64,000 nt of DNA from Bradyrhizobium sp. CB2312 (GCF_029714425.1 NZ_CP121668.1:4981501-5045500), one strand, 5' to 3'; numbered from the stretch's first letter, positions 8,263-17,400 are shown. Program-made: numbers and translations. Notes: generated from the sequence alone by a model not told the origin.

Positions 8263-8475
8263 ATGCGCTCTGTCCTGATCCTGGTTCTGGTGACCGCAAC
8301 GGCGGCGCCGGCTGTCGCTGCTTCGGCCCGTCACGCCCATCCGCGCCAGCATATCGTGGTTCGTCCGGCCGAGGACGCACCCGTGCCGCCAGGCTGGTAC
8401 AAGTTTCCCGGCTATCCACCGATCCCGCCATCGGAGAACAGGAATTTGGATCCGTCCAACTTCGGCGGCGGCTGA
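8263..8475 (+). CDS. small secreted Pro-rich protein
   Basis: 70 residues with a signal peptide (MRSVLILVLVTATAAPAVAA) and a short Pro/His-rich mature part (WYKFPGYPPIPPSENRNLDPSNFGGG). It resembles the protein at 20227-20460 in N-terminal sequence (MRSVL), size and composition, so the two may be paralogues. Both genes sit near copies of the same palindromic repeat. The start at ATG 8263 was chosen for the signal peptide. Function unknown. Confidence 0.65.
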   Translation: MRSVLILVLVTATAAPAVAASARHAHPRQHIVVRPAEDAPVPPGWYKFPGYPPIPPSENRNLDPSNFGGG

Positions 8476-8574
8476 AGCATGATCCGGAAAAGTGCGCAGC
8501 GGTTATCCGAAAAGATCATGCGCCAACAACAAGCTCAAGCGCGATGACGATCCCGATCGCATCGCGCTTCAGGC
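8476..8574. repeat. Rhizobiales intergenic palindromic repeat, copy B
   Basis: Carries the same GCATGATCCGGAAAAGTGCGCAGCGG core as copy A, followed by a second arm pair built on AAGCGCGATGACGAT...ATCGCGCTT. It separates the small secreted gene from acetoacetyl-CoA synthetase. Confidence 0.85.
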
Positions 8575-8577
8575 GGC

Positions 8578-10626
8578 TCATGCCGCGGTCCGCGCGAGAT
8601 ATTTGCGCGCGAATTCCAGATACCAGTCGAGGCAGGCGGGATTGGCCATCGCCTCCTTGTTGATGACCTTCTCGACGGGCTGGCCGAGCAGCAGCTTCTT
8701 GATCGGCAGCTCCTGCTTCTTGCCGGAGAGCGTGCGCGGGATCTCGGATACGGCAAAGATCTCGTTCGGAAGGAAGCGCCGCGAAAGACTGGCTTCGATG
8801 GCCTTGTTGATCTTGGCCTGCATCGCGCCGTCGAAGGTGACACCTTCGCGCAGCACGACGAACAGCGGCATGTAGCTGTCGCGGCCGAGATATTCGAGGT
8901 CGACGACGAGGCTATCGAGCACTTCGGGCAGCACCTCGATCGCGGAATAGAGCTCGCTGGTGCCCATGCGCAGGCCGTGCCGGTTGATGGTCGCATCGCT
9001 GCGGCCGTAGATGATGCAGGAGCCGTCCGGATTGATCTTGAGCCAGTCGCCGTGCCGCCACACCGGCCCGCGGCCACTGCCGTCAAAGTTGTCCGGATAG
9101 GTCTCGAAATAGCTGGAGCGATAGCGCGTACCGTCCTTGTCGTTCCAGAAATAGAGCGGCATCGACGGCATCGGCTCGGTGCAGACGAGCTCGCCGACCT
9201 CGTCGATCACGGCGCGGCCCTGTTCGCTGAAGGCTTCGACGGCAGCACCGAGCAGGCGGCACTGCATCGCGCCCGGCGTCTGCGGCAGCTCGCGATTGCC
9301 GCCGATGAAGGCGCCGGCGAAATCGGTGCCGCCGGAGATGTTGGCCCACCAGATATCGGCCTGCGCCTTGCTGCCGTTGGTCTTCGACAGCGCCGCGAAG
9401 CAATCGTTGAACCAGGCTTGCGTATCGGCGCTGAGCGGCGAGCCGGTCGAGCCGAGGCAGCGCAACCGCGACAGATCGCCGGCGGCGGCAAGATCGACCT
9501 CGGCCTTGACGCAATTGGCGAAGAACGCCGCGCCGGCACCGAAGAAGGTCGCTTTCGACTGCGCCACGAAGCGCCACAGCGTGCCCCAGTCCGGCTTGTC
9601 CTTGGTGCCGCCGGGGCTGCCGTCGAAAATGCAGCAGGTGGTGCCGCTGAGCAGGCCGCCGACCTGACTGTTCCACATGATCCAGCCGGTCGATGAGTAC
9701 CAGTGATAGCGCTCGCCGAAAGAATTCTCGTGGTAGGAGCAGCCGAGGTCATTGTGCAGGCCGAGCAGCGCCAGCACCACGATGACGATGCCGCCATGGC
9801 CGTGCACGATCGGTTTCGGCAGGCCTGTGGTGCCGCTGGAGTAGACGATCCAGAGCGGATGATCGAACGGCAGCCACATCGGCTCGAACGCGTCGACCGC
9901 CGCGCCCGTCCTGGCGAGGAGATCGGACAGCAGGGCGTCAGGCGCGGCGCCACCGCCGGTTTCGGTGTGCAGGATCACGTGCTCGACCGTCGGTAGCGAT
10001 TGCCGCAGCTCGGCCACCACATCGCGCCGGTCGTGCCGCCGCCCGGCATAGGTGACGGCATCGCAGGCGATCAGCACCTTCGGCTCGATCTGCTTGAAGC
10101 GGTCGATCACGGCGGGCGCGGCCATGTCGGGCGCGCAGACGCTCCAGACCGCGCCGATGCTCGCGCTGGCGAGAAACGCGATGATGGTCTCGGGAATGTT
10201 GGGAAGGTACGCCGCAACGCGATCACCCGGCTTGACGCCTTTTTCCCTCAGATGCAGCGCGAGCGCGGCCGCCTTGCGTCGCAGCTCCGGCCAGCTCGTC
10301 TCTGTGAGCTTGCCGTCCTCGCCGCTGCTGACGATCGCGGGCAGGCCGGCGGCTTGCGCCGCATCGACATGCCGGAACACCTGCCGCGCGTAGTTGACCT
10401 GCGCGCCGGGAAACCAGACCGAGCCTGGCATCTTGCGCTCGGCGATCACGGCCTCAAACGGCGTCGGCGATTGCAGATCGTAATAGTCCCAGATGCTGCG
10501 CCAGAACGCATCGAGATCGCGCACCGACCACTGCCGCATCTCCTCATAGCTTGCGAAGGTGAGGCTGCGCTGCTCGGCGAGCCAGTTGCGGTAGAGGGCG
10601 ATCTGGGGAACGAAGGGAGCGGTCAT
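8578..10626 (-). CDS. aacS: acetoacetate-CoA ligase (acetoacetyl-CoA synthetase)
   Basis: A 682-residue member of the acyl-CoA synthetase superfamily that activates acetoacetate with ATP and CoA in the cytosol. This links polyhydroxybutyrate and ketone-body breakdown to central metabolism. The nucleotide-binding motif YSSGTTGLPKP is near residue 262. The long N-terminal region (FWRSIWDYYDL, MPGSVWFPGAQVNYA) is typical of the acetoacetate group. The C-terminal lysine motif PRTLSGKKQELPIKKLLLG with SGKK is intact. Length fits the family (about 650-690). It stands alone between repeats. Confidence 0.92.
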   Translation of the reverse strand: MTAPFVPQIALYRNWLAEQRSLTFASYEEMRQWSVRDLDAFWRSIWDYYDLQSPTPFEAVIAERKMPGSVWFPGAQVNYARQVFRHVDAAQAAGLPAIVSSGEDGKLTETSWPELRRKAAALALHLREKGVKPGDRVAAYLPNIPETIIAFLASASIGAVWSVCAPDMAAPAVIDRFKQIEPKVLIACDAVTYAGRRHDRRDVVAELRQSLPTVEHVILHTETGGGAAPDALLSDLLARTGAAVDAFEPMWLPFDHPLWIVYSSGTTGLPKPIVHGHGGIVIVVLALLGLHNDLGCSYHENSFGERYHWYSSTGWIMWNSQVGGLLSGTTCCIFDGSPGGTKDKPDWGTLWRFVAQSKATFFGAGAAFFANCVKAEVDLAAAGDLSRLRCLGSTGSPLSADTQAWFNDCFAALSKTNGSKAQADIWWANISGGTDFAGAFIGGNRELPQTPGAMQCRLLGAAVEAFSEQGRAVIDEVGELVCTEPMPSMPLYFWNDKDGTRYRSSYFETYPDNFDGSGRGPVWRHGDWLKINPDGSCIIYGRSDATINRHGLRMGTSELYSAIEVLPEVLDSLVVDLEYLGRDSYMPLFVVLREGVTFDGAMQAKINKAIEASLSRRFLPNEIFAVSEIPRTLSGKKQELPIKKLLLGQPVEKVINKEAMANPACLDWYLEFARKYLARTAA

Positions 10627-10738
10627 TGCATATCGGCTTCAATTGCGGGGAGGGGAATCTAACCCGTGCCGCAGAGTAGCAGAAGCCGCAGTTCGCGCAG
10701 GCCGTAATGACGGCATGGAGGTGTCGTCGCCTCAATCG

Positions 10739-10773
10739 GTAGCCTGGATTTCGCTGCGCTCCATCCGCGCTAC
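10739..10773. repeat. short palindromic intergenic repeat
   Basis: GTAGCCTGGAT ... ATCCGCGCTAC forms an imperfect hairpin of the GTAGC(C)TGGATTTCGCTGCGC type seen between bradyrhizobial genes. It is inside the gap 10627-10796, which otherwise shows nothing. Confidence 0.65.
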
Positions 10774-10796
10774 GCGACCGAGAGCGTCGTCTCAGC

Positions 10797-11024
10797 CTAC
10801 CACTGCACGCCGGCCCAGCGCCGTCCGAACACGGGGGGCTTGGTCTTCACAGCTTGCCACCCGAAGAAGTGATGCTTGCCGGACCAGCTGTGCACCACGC
10901 CGCTGCAGATGCTGCATTTGAAGCTGCCGGAGTGCGTTTCGGCGTGCTCCTCGCGTGTCGCAGTGTAGTTCATGCTGCAACCCGCACAGGTGAATTCTTC
11001 GATCGTCCAGATGCTGTTGGCCAT
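10797..11024 (-). CDS. small zinc-ribbon protein
   Basis: 75 residues with two paired-cysteine knuckles, CAGC near residue 14 and CSIC near residue 38. This is the spacing of a zinc ribbon, with His residues (HAETH, KHHF) between and after. No signal or membrane segment. I chose ATG 11024 (MANSIWT) over ATG 11030 two codons upstream, but either is possible. Function unknown. Such proteins often bind nucleic acid or act as metal-site scaffolds. Confidence 0.65.
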   Translation of the reverse strand: MANSIWTIEEFTCAGCSMNYTATREEHAETHSGSFKCSICSGVVHSWSGKHHFFGWQAVKTKPPVFGRRWAGVQW

Positions 11025-11151
11025 TTGCACGGAATGTTTTTGGGACCTCGATCCACGGTAGCCACGGGCCTTTGCGGCGGCGTAAACCGGGCGTGGGAAA
11101 TCCGGTTAACGGGCGTTAGCCAAGCCCGGACGCCGTGCTGCCGCCGCAAGG

Positions 11152-11373
11152 TCATTCGTTGGTCTGACCATTCCGCATGTCCCGGTCGATGCGCATCTGC
11201 ACGCGCCTGATGGCGAGCAGCGCCAGCCTGCCTTGCACCCGGCCGGAATGGATCTTCTCGCCAATGGCGTAGGCGTAGCGCCAATAGCCGGGCGCGCCGT
11301 TCCGTCTCAGCGAATAGTGGATGCCGCGGTGGATTCCCGCATGTTCATCGGGCTGTCTGGGAGCGGACGCCAT
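11152..11373 (-). CDS. small basic conserved protein of unknown function
   Basis: 73 residues, basic. It contains the pattern YWRYAYAIGEKIHSGRVQ, then LAIRRVQMRIDRDMR. This looks like a small rhizobial family in which one strand-turn unit precedes a C-terminal helix. The start is ATG 11373 (MASAPRQ) or ATG 11376. It is divergent from the AI-2E family gene. No function known to me. Confidence 0.6.
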   Translation of the reverse strand: MASAPRQPDEHAGIHRGIHYSLRRNGAPGYWRYAYAIGEKIHSGRVQGRLALLAIRRVQMRIDRDMRNGQTNE

Positions 11374-11518
11374 CACCGCGGAATGCAGATGGGCCCGATG
11401 CGTTCCTAATCACCGAGGCGCGGGACAGGCCAGTTGTCTTGACGCCGGTGGCCGGGCTGGCAATAACGCCAAGGTTGCGCAAGTCTGGGAACCCCGCGTT
11501 GATACCGCAAGAAAGGTC

Positions 11519-12604
11519 GTGCCAGTGAAAAGCCTCCGTCAGCTCCTGACGGGAGAGGACATCATCCAGCTCCTGATCCGGGTCGTCCTGCTCGGCCTGC
11601 TGATCATCTGGACCTTCCTGATCATTCGCCCGTTCGTGCCGATCCTGGCCTGGAGCGGCGTACTCGCGGTCGCGTTCTATCCGGCGTTCAGCTGGGTCGC
11701 CAAAGTCCTGGGCGGCCGGCCCAAGACCGCGGCTGCGATCCTCACCTTGATCACGCTCGGCATCGTCATTGGACCGGCGACCTGGCTCGGCATCAGCGCC
11801 GTGGATGGCGTGCGCGAGCTGGCACGCCAGCTCGGCACCGGCGATCTCGCGCTCCAGTCGGCGCCGGAGCAGCTCAAATCCTGGCCGCTGGTCGGCCCGT
11901 GGCTCTATGAGCTCTGGGACCAGGCCTACAACAACATCCGCGCGGTGCTGCGCGAGGTGGCGCCGTATCTCCAGCCGCTGGCGGGACCGCTGCTGTCGCT
12001 CGCCGGCGATGCCGGTGTCGGCACCCTCCAGTTCCTGGTCTCGGTGTTCGTGGCCGGCTTCCTGTTTCCGCATGGGCCGCGGCTGGTCGCGGCCGGCCGC
12101 GGCTTCCTGTTTCGCATCGTGCCCGAGCAGAGCGAGCATTTCCTGGGGCTGGCGGGCGCGACCATCCGCGCCGTGGCACAGGGCGTGATCGGTGTCGCGA
12201 TCGTGCAGGCGCTGCTCGCCGGCATCGGCTTCAAGCTCGCGGCGGTGCCGAGCGCGGGCCTGCTTGCCTTCATCGTGCTGCTGCTCTCGATCGTGCAGAT
12301 CGGCGCCTTCCTCGTGCTGCTGCCGGTCATCATCTGGATCTGGACCGCCAAGGACGTCACCACGGCGCTGCTGCTCACCGTGTTTCTCGTCCTGGTCGGC
12401 TTCATCGACACCATGCTGAAGCCGCTCGTCATGGGGCGCGGCCTGACCACGCCGACCATCGTGATCTTCGTCGGCGTGATCGGCGGCACGCTCGCCCACG
12501 GCATCGTCGGCCTGTTCATCGGGCCGATCATCCTGTCGGTCGCCTGGGAGATGATGATGGCCTGGATCAGGACCGAGGACCGCGCGGAGGCGGACGAGGG
12601 CTGA
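11519..12604 (+). CDS. AI-2E family (PF01594) membrane permease
   Basis: A 361-residue polytopic protein with about eight membrane helices. A hydrophobic pair at the N-terminus is followed by a soluble mid-section (about residues 80-190), then a C-terminal core with the family-typical segment GFIDTMLKPLVMGRG and HGIVGLFIGPIILSV. Members export signals or act as antiporters, and the substrate here is unknown. I chose GTG 11519, preceded by AAAGG, because the 66 codons from ATG 11321 are antisense to a neighbour and not membrane-like. Confidence 0.85.
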   Translation: MPVKSLRQLLTGEDIIQLLIRVVLLGLLIIWTFLIIRPFVPILAWSGVLAVAFYPAFSWVAKVLGGRPKTAAAILTLITLGIVIGPATWLGISAVDGVRELARQLGTGDLALQSAPEQLKSWPLVGPWLYELWDQAYNNIRAVLREVAPYLQPLAGPLLSLAGDAGVGTLQFLVSVFVAGFLFPHGPRLVAAGRGFLFRIVPEQSEHFLGLAGATIRAVAQGVIGVAIVQALLAGIGFKLAAVPSAGLLAFIVLLLSIVQIGAFLVLLPVIIWIWTAKDVTTALLLTVFLVLVGFIDTMLKPLVMGRGLTTPTIVIFVGVIGGTLAHGIVGLFIGPIILSVAWEMMMAWIRTEDRAEADEG

Positions 12605-12638
12605 GCGTCCCGCAAGGCTGTGATCAACGGTCCCGCCG

Positions 12639-12664
12639 AACTTGTCTAATCAGCTAGACAAGTT
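12639..12664. promoter_or_regulatory. perfect 10-bp inverted repeat, candidate operator
   Basis: AACTTGTCTA - ATCAGC - TAGACAAGTT, with ten paired bases on each side of a six-base spacer. It is 48 bases upstream of the Nudix gene start and has no T-run, so an operator for a dimeric repressor (TetR, GntR or MarR type) is more likely than a terminator. No regulator gene is adjacent. Confidence 0.6.
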
Positions 12665-12711
12665 ACGATATGCGAGATTCTGTTTCGAGCCTGCAATAGT
12701 CTACGAAAGTA

Positions 12712-13104
12712 ATGGCGAAGTCTTCCAAGCTCGTCGCCGCCAAGCGCGGCAAGGTTTTGTTGGTCAGACGGCGATCGGACGGCCTGTGGATGTTCCCGGG
12801 CGGCCGCAAGCGTGCGCGCGAGTCCGACAAGGACTGTCTGCGGCGGGAGATCAAGGAGGAGCTGCCCAAGCTCAAGCTCGGCAGGATCAGCCTCTGGAAG
12901 GAAGTGACGGCCAGGAACAAGCGCTCGGGCCGCAAGATGAGCGATGCGATCTTCATCGCCAAGAACGCCAAGGGCAGGCTTGCGATCGGCGACAAGAACG
13001 AGATCGATCGCGCCGCCTGGCAGAAGCCGCGTGGCATCCGCCTGACCGCGACCTCCCGCTACATCCGCGATCGCCTGTTTCCGAGGAAGCGGTCGCGCCG
13101 GTAG
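12712..13104 (+). CDS. Nudix hydrolase
   Basis: A 130-residue, strongly basic protein. The Nudix box is GGRKRARESDKDCLRREIKEELP near residues 33-56. It keeps the GX5E...REUXEE metal-binding core, but the usual Gly after EEX is Pro. Family members hydrolyse nucleoside diphosphates linked to another moiety. The substrate is not deducible. The Lys/Arg-rich tail (RLFPRKRSRR) is unusual and may contact nucleic acid. A candidate operator lies just upstream. Confidence 0.82.
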   Translation: MAKSSKLVAAKRGKVLLVRRRSDGLWMFPGGRKRARESDKDCLRREIKEELPKLKLGRISLWKEVTARNKRSGRKMSDAIFIAKNAKGRLAIGDKNEIDRAAWQKPRGIRLTATSRYIRDRLFPRKRSRR

Positions 13105-13143
13105 CGGCGCGGCTGCGACAAATCGCCTGCGCCAGGGCGGATT

Positions 13144-13428
13144 CTAATCCGATCTGCCCGCCGACCGCTTGCGGCCTTCGAACGACCGTGGTGACGCTGC
13201 TTGCGTCTCCGGCGCGAGGAGCCTGGCCGCTTCGGCCTCGCGCAGCTCCTTGCGAACCTGGCGCGCGCTACGCATCGCACGCTTGATGAACGGGTGCTGG
13301 GAGTCCTCGGCGAAGAACAGCACCACCTCGCAGCTCGGACATTGCCTGGAATAGCCATCCTGCAACCGCCCAGCACGATCGCGGAATACGCTCTTGCACC
13401 GCGTGCACTGAATCTGGACCGAACTCAT
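13144..13428 (-). CDS. zinc-finger protein (CxxC...CxxC), small
   Basis: 94 residues. The N-terminal 45 residues form a zinc ribbon (IQCTRCKSVF...RQCPSCEVVLFF), like the MJ0042-type finger. A basic helix follows (FIKRAMRSARQVRKELREAEAARLL), then a disordered basic tail. A DNA- or RNA-associated role is inferred. It is preceded by an 11-bp hairpin at 13526-13556. Confidence 0.7.
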   Translation of the reverse strand: MSSVQIQCTRCKSVFRDRAGRLQDGYSRQCPSCEVVLFFAEDSQHPFIKRAMRSARQVRKELREAEAARLLAPETQAASPRSFEGRKRSAGRSD

Positions 13429-13525
13429 GCGCGGACAACAATGGCTGATGGAAATGGATCGCTAGCTGATCCCAAATGTCTGAAGAAAGTTTGAACGCGC
13501 TCCGGAATGCATCGCGCGCGTCGCC

Positions 13526-13556
13526 TTCGCGGCGCGGCATGCGCTCGCGCCGCGAA
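13526..13556. repeat. perfect 11-bp inverted repeat
   Basis: TTCGCGGCGCG and CGCGCCGCGAA flank a nine-base loop. It lies between two minus-strand genes, downstream of the stop at 13576. It has no T-run on either strand, so it could be a stem that stabilises or stalls transcripts rather than an intrinsic terminator. Confidence 0.7.
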
Positions 13557-13575
13557 CGCACGACATCATCGGCCG

Positions 13576-13827
13576 CTATTGCTTGGCCGCCATCATGTCC
13601 AGGCAATGATTGAGATAGGCGGTGCGATCCCTCGGCAGCACCTTCTCGAGATCCGCCTTGATGGCGCATTCGCGCTGTCGCAACTGCTCGGCGCGACGCT
13701 TCTCGGCGGCTTCGCGGTATTCGGGGGCAACCTTGTTGGGATCGACCAGCGGCTGTGTCCGCGCAGGAGCCGCAAAAGACAGTGCAATGGCCGCAATGAT
13801 AATGATCTGTTTCAAATGAGCCTCCAT
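13576..13827 (-). CDS. small secreted protein, possibly PsiF-like
   Basis: 83 residues with a signal peptide (MEAHLKQIIIIAAIALSFAAPARTQ). The mature helix-rich part reads RQRECAIKADLEKVLPRDRTAYLNHCLD. Two Cys bracket a charged helix in a way that recalls the PsiF repeat of periplasmic proteins, but the match is loose. I placed the start at ATG 13827. The in-frame upstream part to 14370 crosses a structured non-coding region. Confidence 0.65.
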   Translation of the reverse strand: MEAHLKQIIIIAAIALSFAAPARTQPLVDPNKVAPEYREAAEKRRAEQLRQRECAIKADLEKVLPRDRTAYLNHCLDMMAAKQ

Positions 13828-13869
13828 GAAAAAGCGCAATGCTAGCGCGCCTCGCGCGAACGCCCAAAC

Positions 13870-14055
13870 GGGGGGCTGCGGTACCCCGTTCCGCCATAAT
13901 GGCTGACCCAAGCCCAGCGAACTTCCGGCACTCCGGCTTTGGAACGACTGCACGCCGAAAGCGTAGACTCCGGGCTCTCGGCCCATCCCCAAGCCCCCAA
14001 GCCCCCGGGCCGCGAGAAAACCTTCCCACAAGGTTGGCGACCTCAGTAGCCCCCC
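13870..14055. ncRNA. candidate structured RNA (about 186 nt, strand uncertain)
   Basis: The segment begins with GGGGGGCT (13870-13877) and ends with AGCCCCCC (14048-14055), which pair as an 8-bp closing stem. Internal pairings include AACCTT-CCCAC-AAGGTT (about 14021-14037). It has no plausible reading frame, and the base composition is unlike the neighbours. A roughly 190-nt RNA with terminal pairing recalls 6S RNA, but I cannot confirm that family and saw no tmRNA, SRP or RNase P signature. Confidence 0.35.
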
Positions 14056-14087
14056 CGCACTGGGGTCGTTTGCTTTGCCGCGCCAGA

Positions 14088-14103
14088 TGTGAACCAGTTC
14101 ACA
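14088..14103. promoter_or_regulatory. CRP/FNR-type binding site
   Basis: TGTGAACCAGTTCACA is a perfect dyad and an exact TGTGA-N6-TCACA, the consensus of CRP-like regulators. Its centre (14095.5) is about 41 bases upstream of the inferred start of the candidate small RNA. A -10-like CTATGA lies at 14124-14129. Confidence 0.6.
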
Positions 14104-14136
14104 AGCGCTGGTCGAAATCGCTGCTATGAGAGTGTC

Positions 14137-14200
14137 GTTGCTTGACCAATTCATTTTGAACGAAACGCCCCAGCGTGGCTCCAAGCGCTGGGGTTTTTTG
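14137..14200 (+). ncRNA. candidate small regulatory RNA with its own terminator
   Basis: About 64 nt from the inferred transcription start to the end of a strong intrinsic terminator: stem CCCCAGCG (14168-14175) with CGCTGGGG (14186-14193), then six T. No gene ends upstream on this strand, so the terminator has no other client. The first 30 nt are unstructured and A/U-rich (TTGACCAATTCATTTTGAACG), as in base-pairing small RNAs. A short ORF (ATG 14126) crosses the terminator and is unlikely to be real. Confidence 0.5.
14168..14199 (+). terminator. rho-independent terminator of the candidate small RNA
   Basis: An 8-bp GC-rich stem (14168-14175/14186-14193) followed by TTTTTT (14194-14199). Confidence 0.85.
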
Positions 14201-14412
14201 TGCGTGCCATGCGCGCCTTCGATCGCACTCTGAGCAGGGGGGCGAGTTCCCGGCTGGGCTTGGTCAACAGCTAAATATTTAGCAGCGCGACGGCGGCCCG
14301 AACGTTGCCAGGAGGCGTGCGTTCGCCGGACAAATCCCATATGCAGGGCGGCGCGCCGCCGAATCGACATGCGGGCCGCGCGCGTTCAGTTGACGACCAG
14401 AGACGGGTTCAA

Positions 14413-17400
14413 GTGAGGCTTGCCAAAAAAGCGCGGGTGACCAAGACATCGCCCAAGAAGAGCAAAGGATCGCAGCGCGCCACGATCTCGTCTTCGTCGC
14501 CTCTCGGTTTGCTGGCGCTGCATCTGCTTGCACAATGGAAACAGTCCGGGCAGAGCGGCATCGTCTTTCTCGCCGAGAGCGAGACCAGGGCGGAGCGGCT
14601 CGGCAGCATCATTCACGCGCTCGATCCGTCCTGCGAGGTCCTGGTGTTTCCGCGCCTGAACACCTTGCCGTTCGATCAGCTCGAGCCGTCCCACGAGCTG
14701 GCGGGGCGCAGAGCCTCCGTGCTGCGACGCCTCACCAAATCCAGGAAGCCGGTATTTCTCGTCGCGACGGCGGAAGCCGTGATGGAGCGCCTGCCGCCGC
14801 CTGCGAGCCTGTCGCGCCTGAGCGTGAGCCTGAAGGTGGGCGGCGCGTTTTCCGAGCCCGAGCTCGAGGCGCGGCTTCAGTCGCTCGGATATGATCTCGA
14901 CGACGAACCGGACTATCCGGGTGGGGCGCTGTTTCACGGCCAGACCTTCGAGATCTTCCCTGCCGGCGCGCTCGGCCCGTTTCGGATCGAGCATTCGGCT
15001 CGCACCATCGACCGCATCGTGGCGTTCGACCCGAAGGAGCACGAGATCATCTTCGAGACGAAAGAGCTGCTCGTCGATCCCATGTCGGAGCGGCTCGCCT
15101 TTGCCGCCAAGCGTGGCAGGCGCGCGAGCCTGTTCGACTATTGCGGACGGGCCAAATGGATCGCTGATGCAGGCGTCCCGACGCATGCCGACGGCTGGCT
15201 GAGCACGATCGAGGAGGCCGCGCCGCGCGCGGAGCGGGAGCGCGAATATCTCGGACAGCGCGACTGGAAGCAGCTTTCGAAGGGCATGAAGGTGCTGCCG
15301 CGGACGGCCGCCCTCCAGACCGTGCCGGACTTCTCGAAGGTCACGTCCGCGCGGAAGGTGCTGCGCGCCTTCGTCGAGGACGTGCAGCGGGCCGGCTCGC
15401 GGCTGATCTTCGTCGCAGCGCAAGAGGACGATTTGCGCGTGATGGAGCGTATGAGCGGCGTCAAGACGGAGCGCTGCGACGACTGGGACGAGGCCGCGAG
15501 CGGGCGGGGCGGCGAAGCCTCGCTCCTGGCCGATCTCGATGCGGGCTACATCGTGCCCGGGAAAAAGCCTCTCGTCGTCGTGACCGCGTCCGACGTGCTC
15601 GGCAGCCGGGCGCATCACGCACAGCCGATGGCGCGCGCCTGGAGCGCGGCGTTCGACCATGCCGACGTGCCGGAGCAGGGCACCGTGGTCGTGCATCTCC
15701 AGCGCGGTCTCGCCGTGCTTGACGGCTTGCAGACGGTGAACACCGGCGGCGGCGCGCTGCGGGAGATGGTCAGGCTGTCCTTTGCCGGCGACAATGCGGT
15801 TCTGGTCCCGCCGCCGGATCTGGCGCTGATGTGGCCCTATTCAGCCGAGCTCGGCAAGCTGGCGCTCGACAAGGCGGACGGCAGCAGCTGGTGGGCCCGC
15901 CGCACCGAAGCCGAGCGCGAAATCCAGATCGCCGGCAAGGCGCTTGCCAAGCACATCAGCCAGCGCCGCCGGCGGCGCGGAGAAAAGCTGGTTCCGCCGG
16001 GATCGGCCTACGAGAAGTTCGTCGCGCGCTTCCCTTACTTCACGACCGTCGATCAGGCCAACGCGATCCGCGACGTGCTGGATGATCTCGCCTCGGGTCA
16101 CCCGATGGATCGGGTGGTCTGCGGCGATGTCGGGTTCGGCAAGACCGAGGTGGCGCTGCGCGCGGCCGCCGCCGTCGTGCTCTCCGGCAGGCAGGTGGCG
16201 ATCGCGGTGCCGACGACAGTGCTGGCACGGCAGCACACCGCAACGTTCCAGAAGCGCTTCGCTCCATTCGACATCGAGGTCGGCAACCTGTCGCGGGCCA
16301 CGTCAGGCGCGGAGCTGCGCGAGACCAGGGAGGGCCTGCGCAGCGGCCGCATCAAGGTCGTGATCGGCACGCAGGCGCTGACCGGCAAGGACGTGAGGTT
16401 CGACGATCTCGGCCTCGTCATCATCGACGAGGAGCAGCATTTCGGCGCGGCCGAGAAGGCGAAGCTCGCCGGGCTCGCCAAGAACGTCCATGTGCTGATG
16501 ATGAGCGCGACGCCGATCCCGCGCACGCTCGCGGCCGGCCTTGCCGGCTTCCGCGACCTCAGCGTGATCGCTTCGCCCCCGGTGCACCGGCTGCCGGTCG
16601 CAACCAGGATCGCGCCGCTGTCGGATGCGGCCATTGCGTCTGCGCTGCTGCGCGAGCAGCGGCGCCATGGGCAGAGCTTCCTGATCTGCCCGCGCATCCA
16701 GGATCTCGAGCCGATGCTGGCGCGGGTGCAGGCGGTGGCGCCGGACCTGCGCATCGTCTGTCTGCACGGCAGACTGCCGGCCGAGGAGATCGACGACCGC
16801 ATGATGAGCTTCGTCGAGGGCGAAGCCGACGTCCTGCTCGCCACCAACATCGTCGAGAGCGGCCTCGACATTCCTCGCGCCAACACCATCGTGGTGTGCT
16901 GGCCGGAAAAGTTCGGTCTCGCCCAGTTGCACCAGCTCCGCGGCCGGGTCGGCCGCAGCGGTATCCGCGCCTTCGCCCATCTCTTGACCGAGACGGCGTC
17001 CGGGCAGTCCGAGAAGCGGCTCGCCGTGCTCGAGGAGTTCAGCCGGCCGGGTGCCGGCTTTGCCATCAGCGAGCGCGACCTCGATCTGCGCGGCGCCGGC
17101 GACCTGTTCTCGGAGCAGCAGTCCGGCCATGTCCAGGTGTTCGGGCCCGTGCTCTACAGCCACCTCCTGAAAATGGCCTCGGAGAAGGTCGACGAAGAGC
17201 GTGCCGCGGTCTGGGTGCCGGACCTGAACCTGCCGGTCGGAGACATGCTGCCCGAGACCTATGTGCAGTCCGAGCCAGTGCGGCTCGAGCTCTATGCGCG
17301 CGCCGCACGATGCGGCAGCGAGGACGAGATCGACGACCTCGAGGAGGAAACCTCCCGCCGCTTCGGGCCGCTGCCGAAGGCCGCGCGCGATTTCTTCGCC

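Noticed and set aside
14126..14233. Short ORF (MRVSLLDQF...) over the small RNA candidate
   Set aside because: It passes through the terminator hairpin and has no ribosome-binding site. An RNA function fits better.
14305..14412. N-terminal extension of the Mfd-like helicase from ATG 14305
   Set aside because: These 36 codons are not family-like and lie in a repeat-rich, non-coding-looking stretch. A GTG start at 14413 suits better, though this is not certain.
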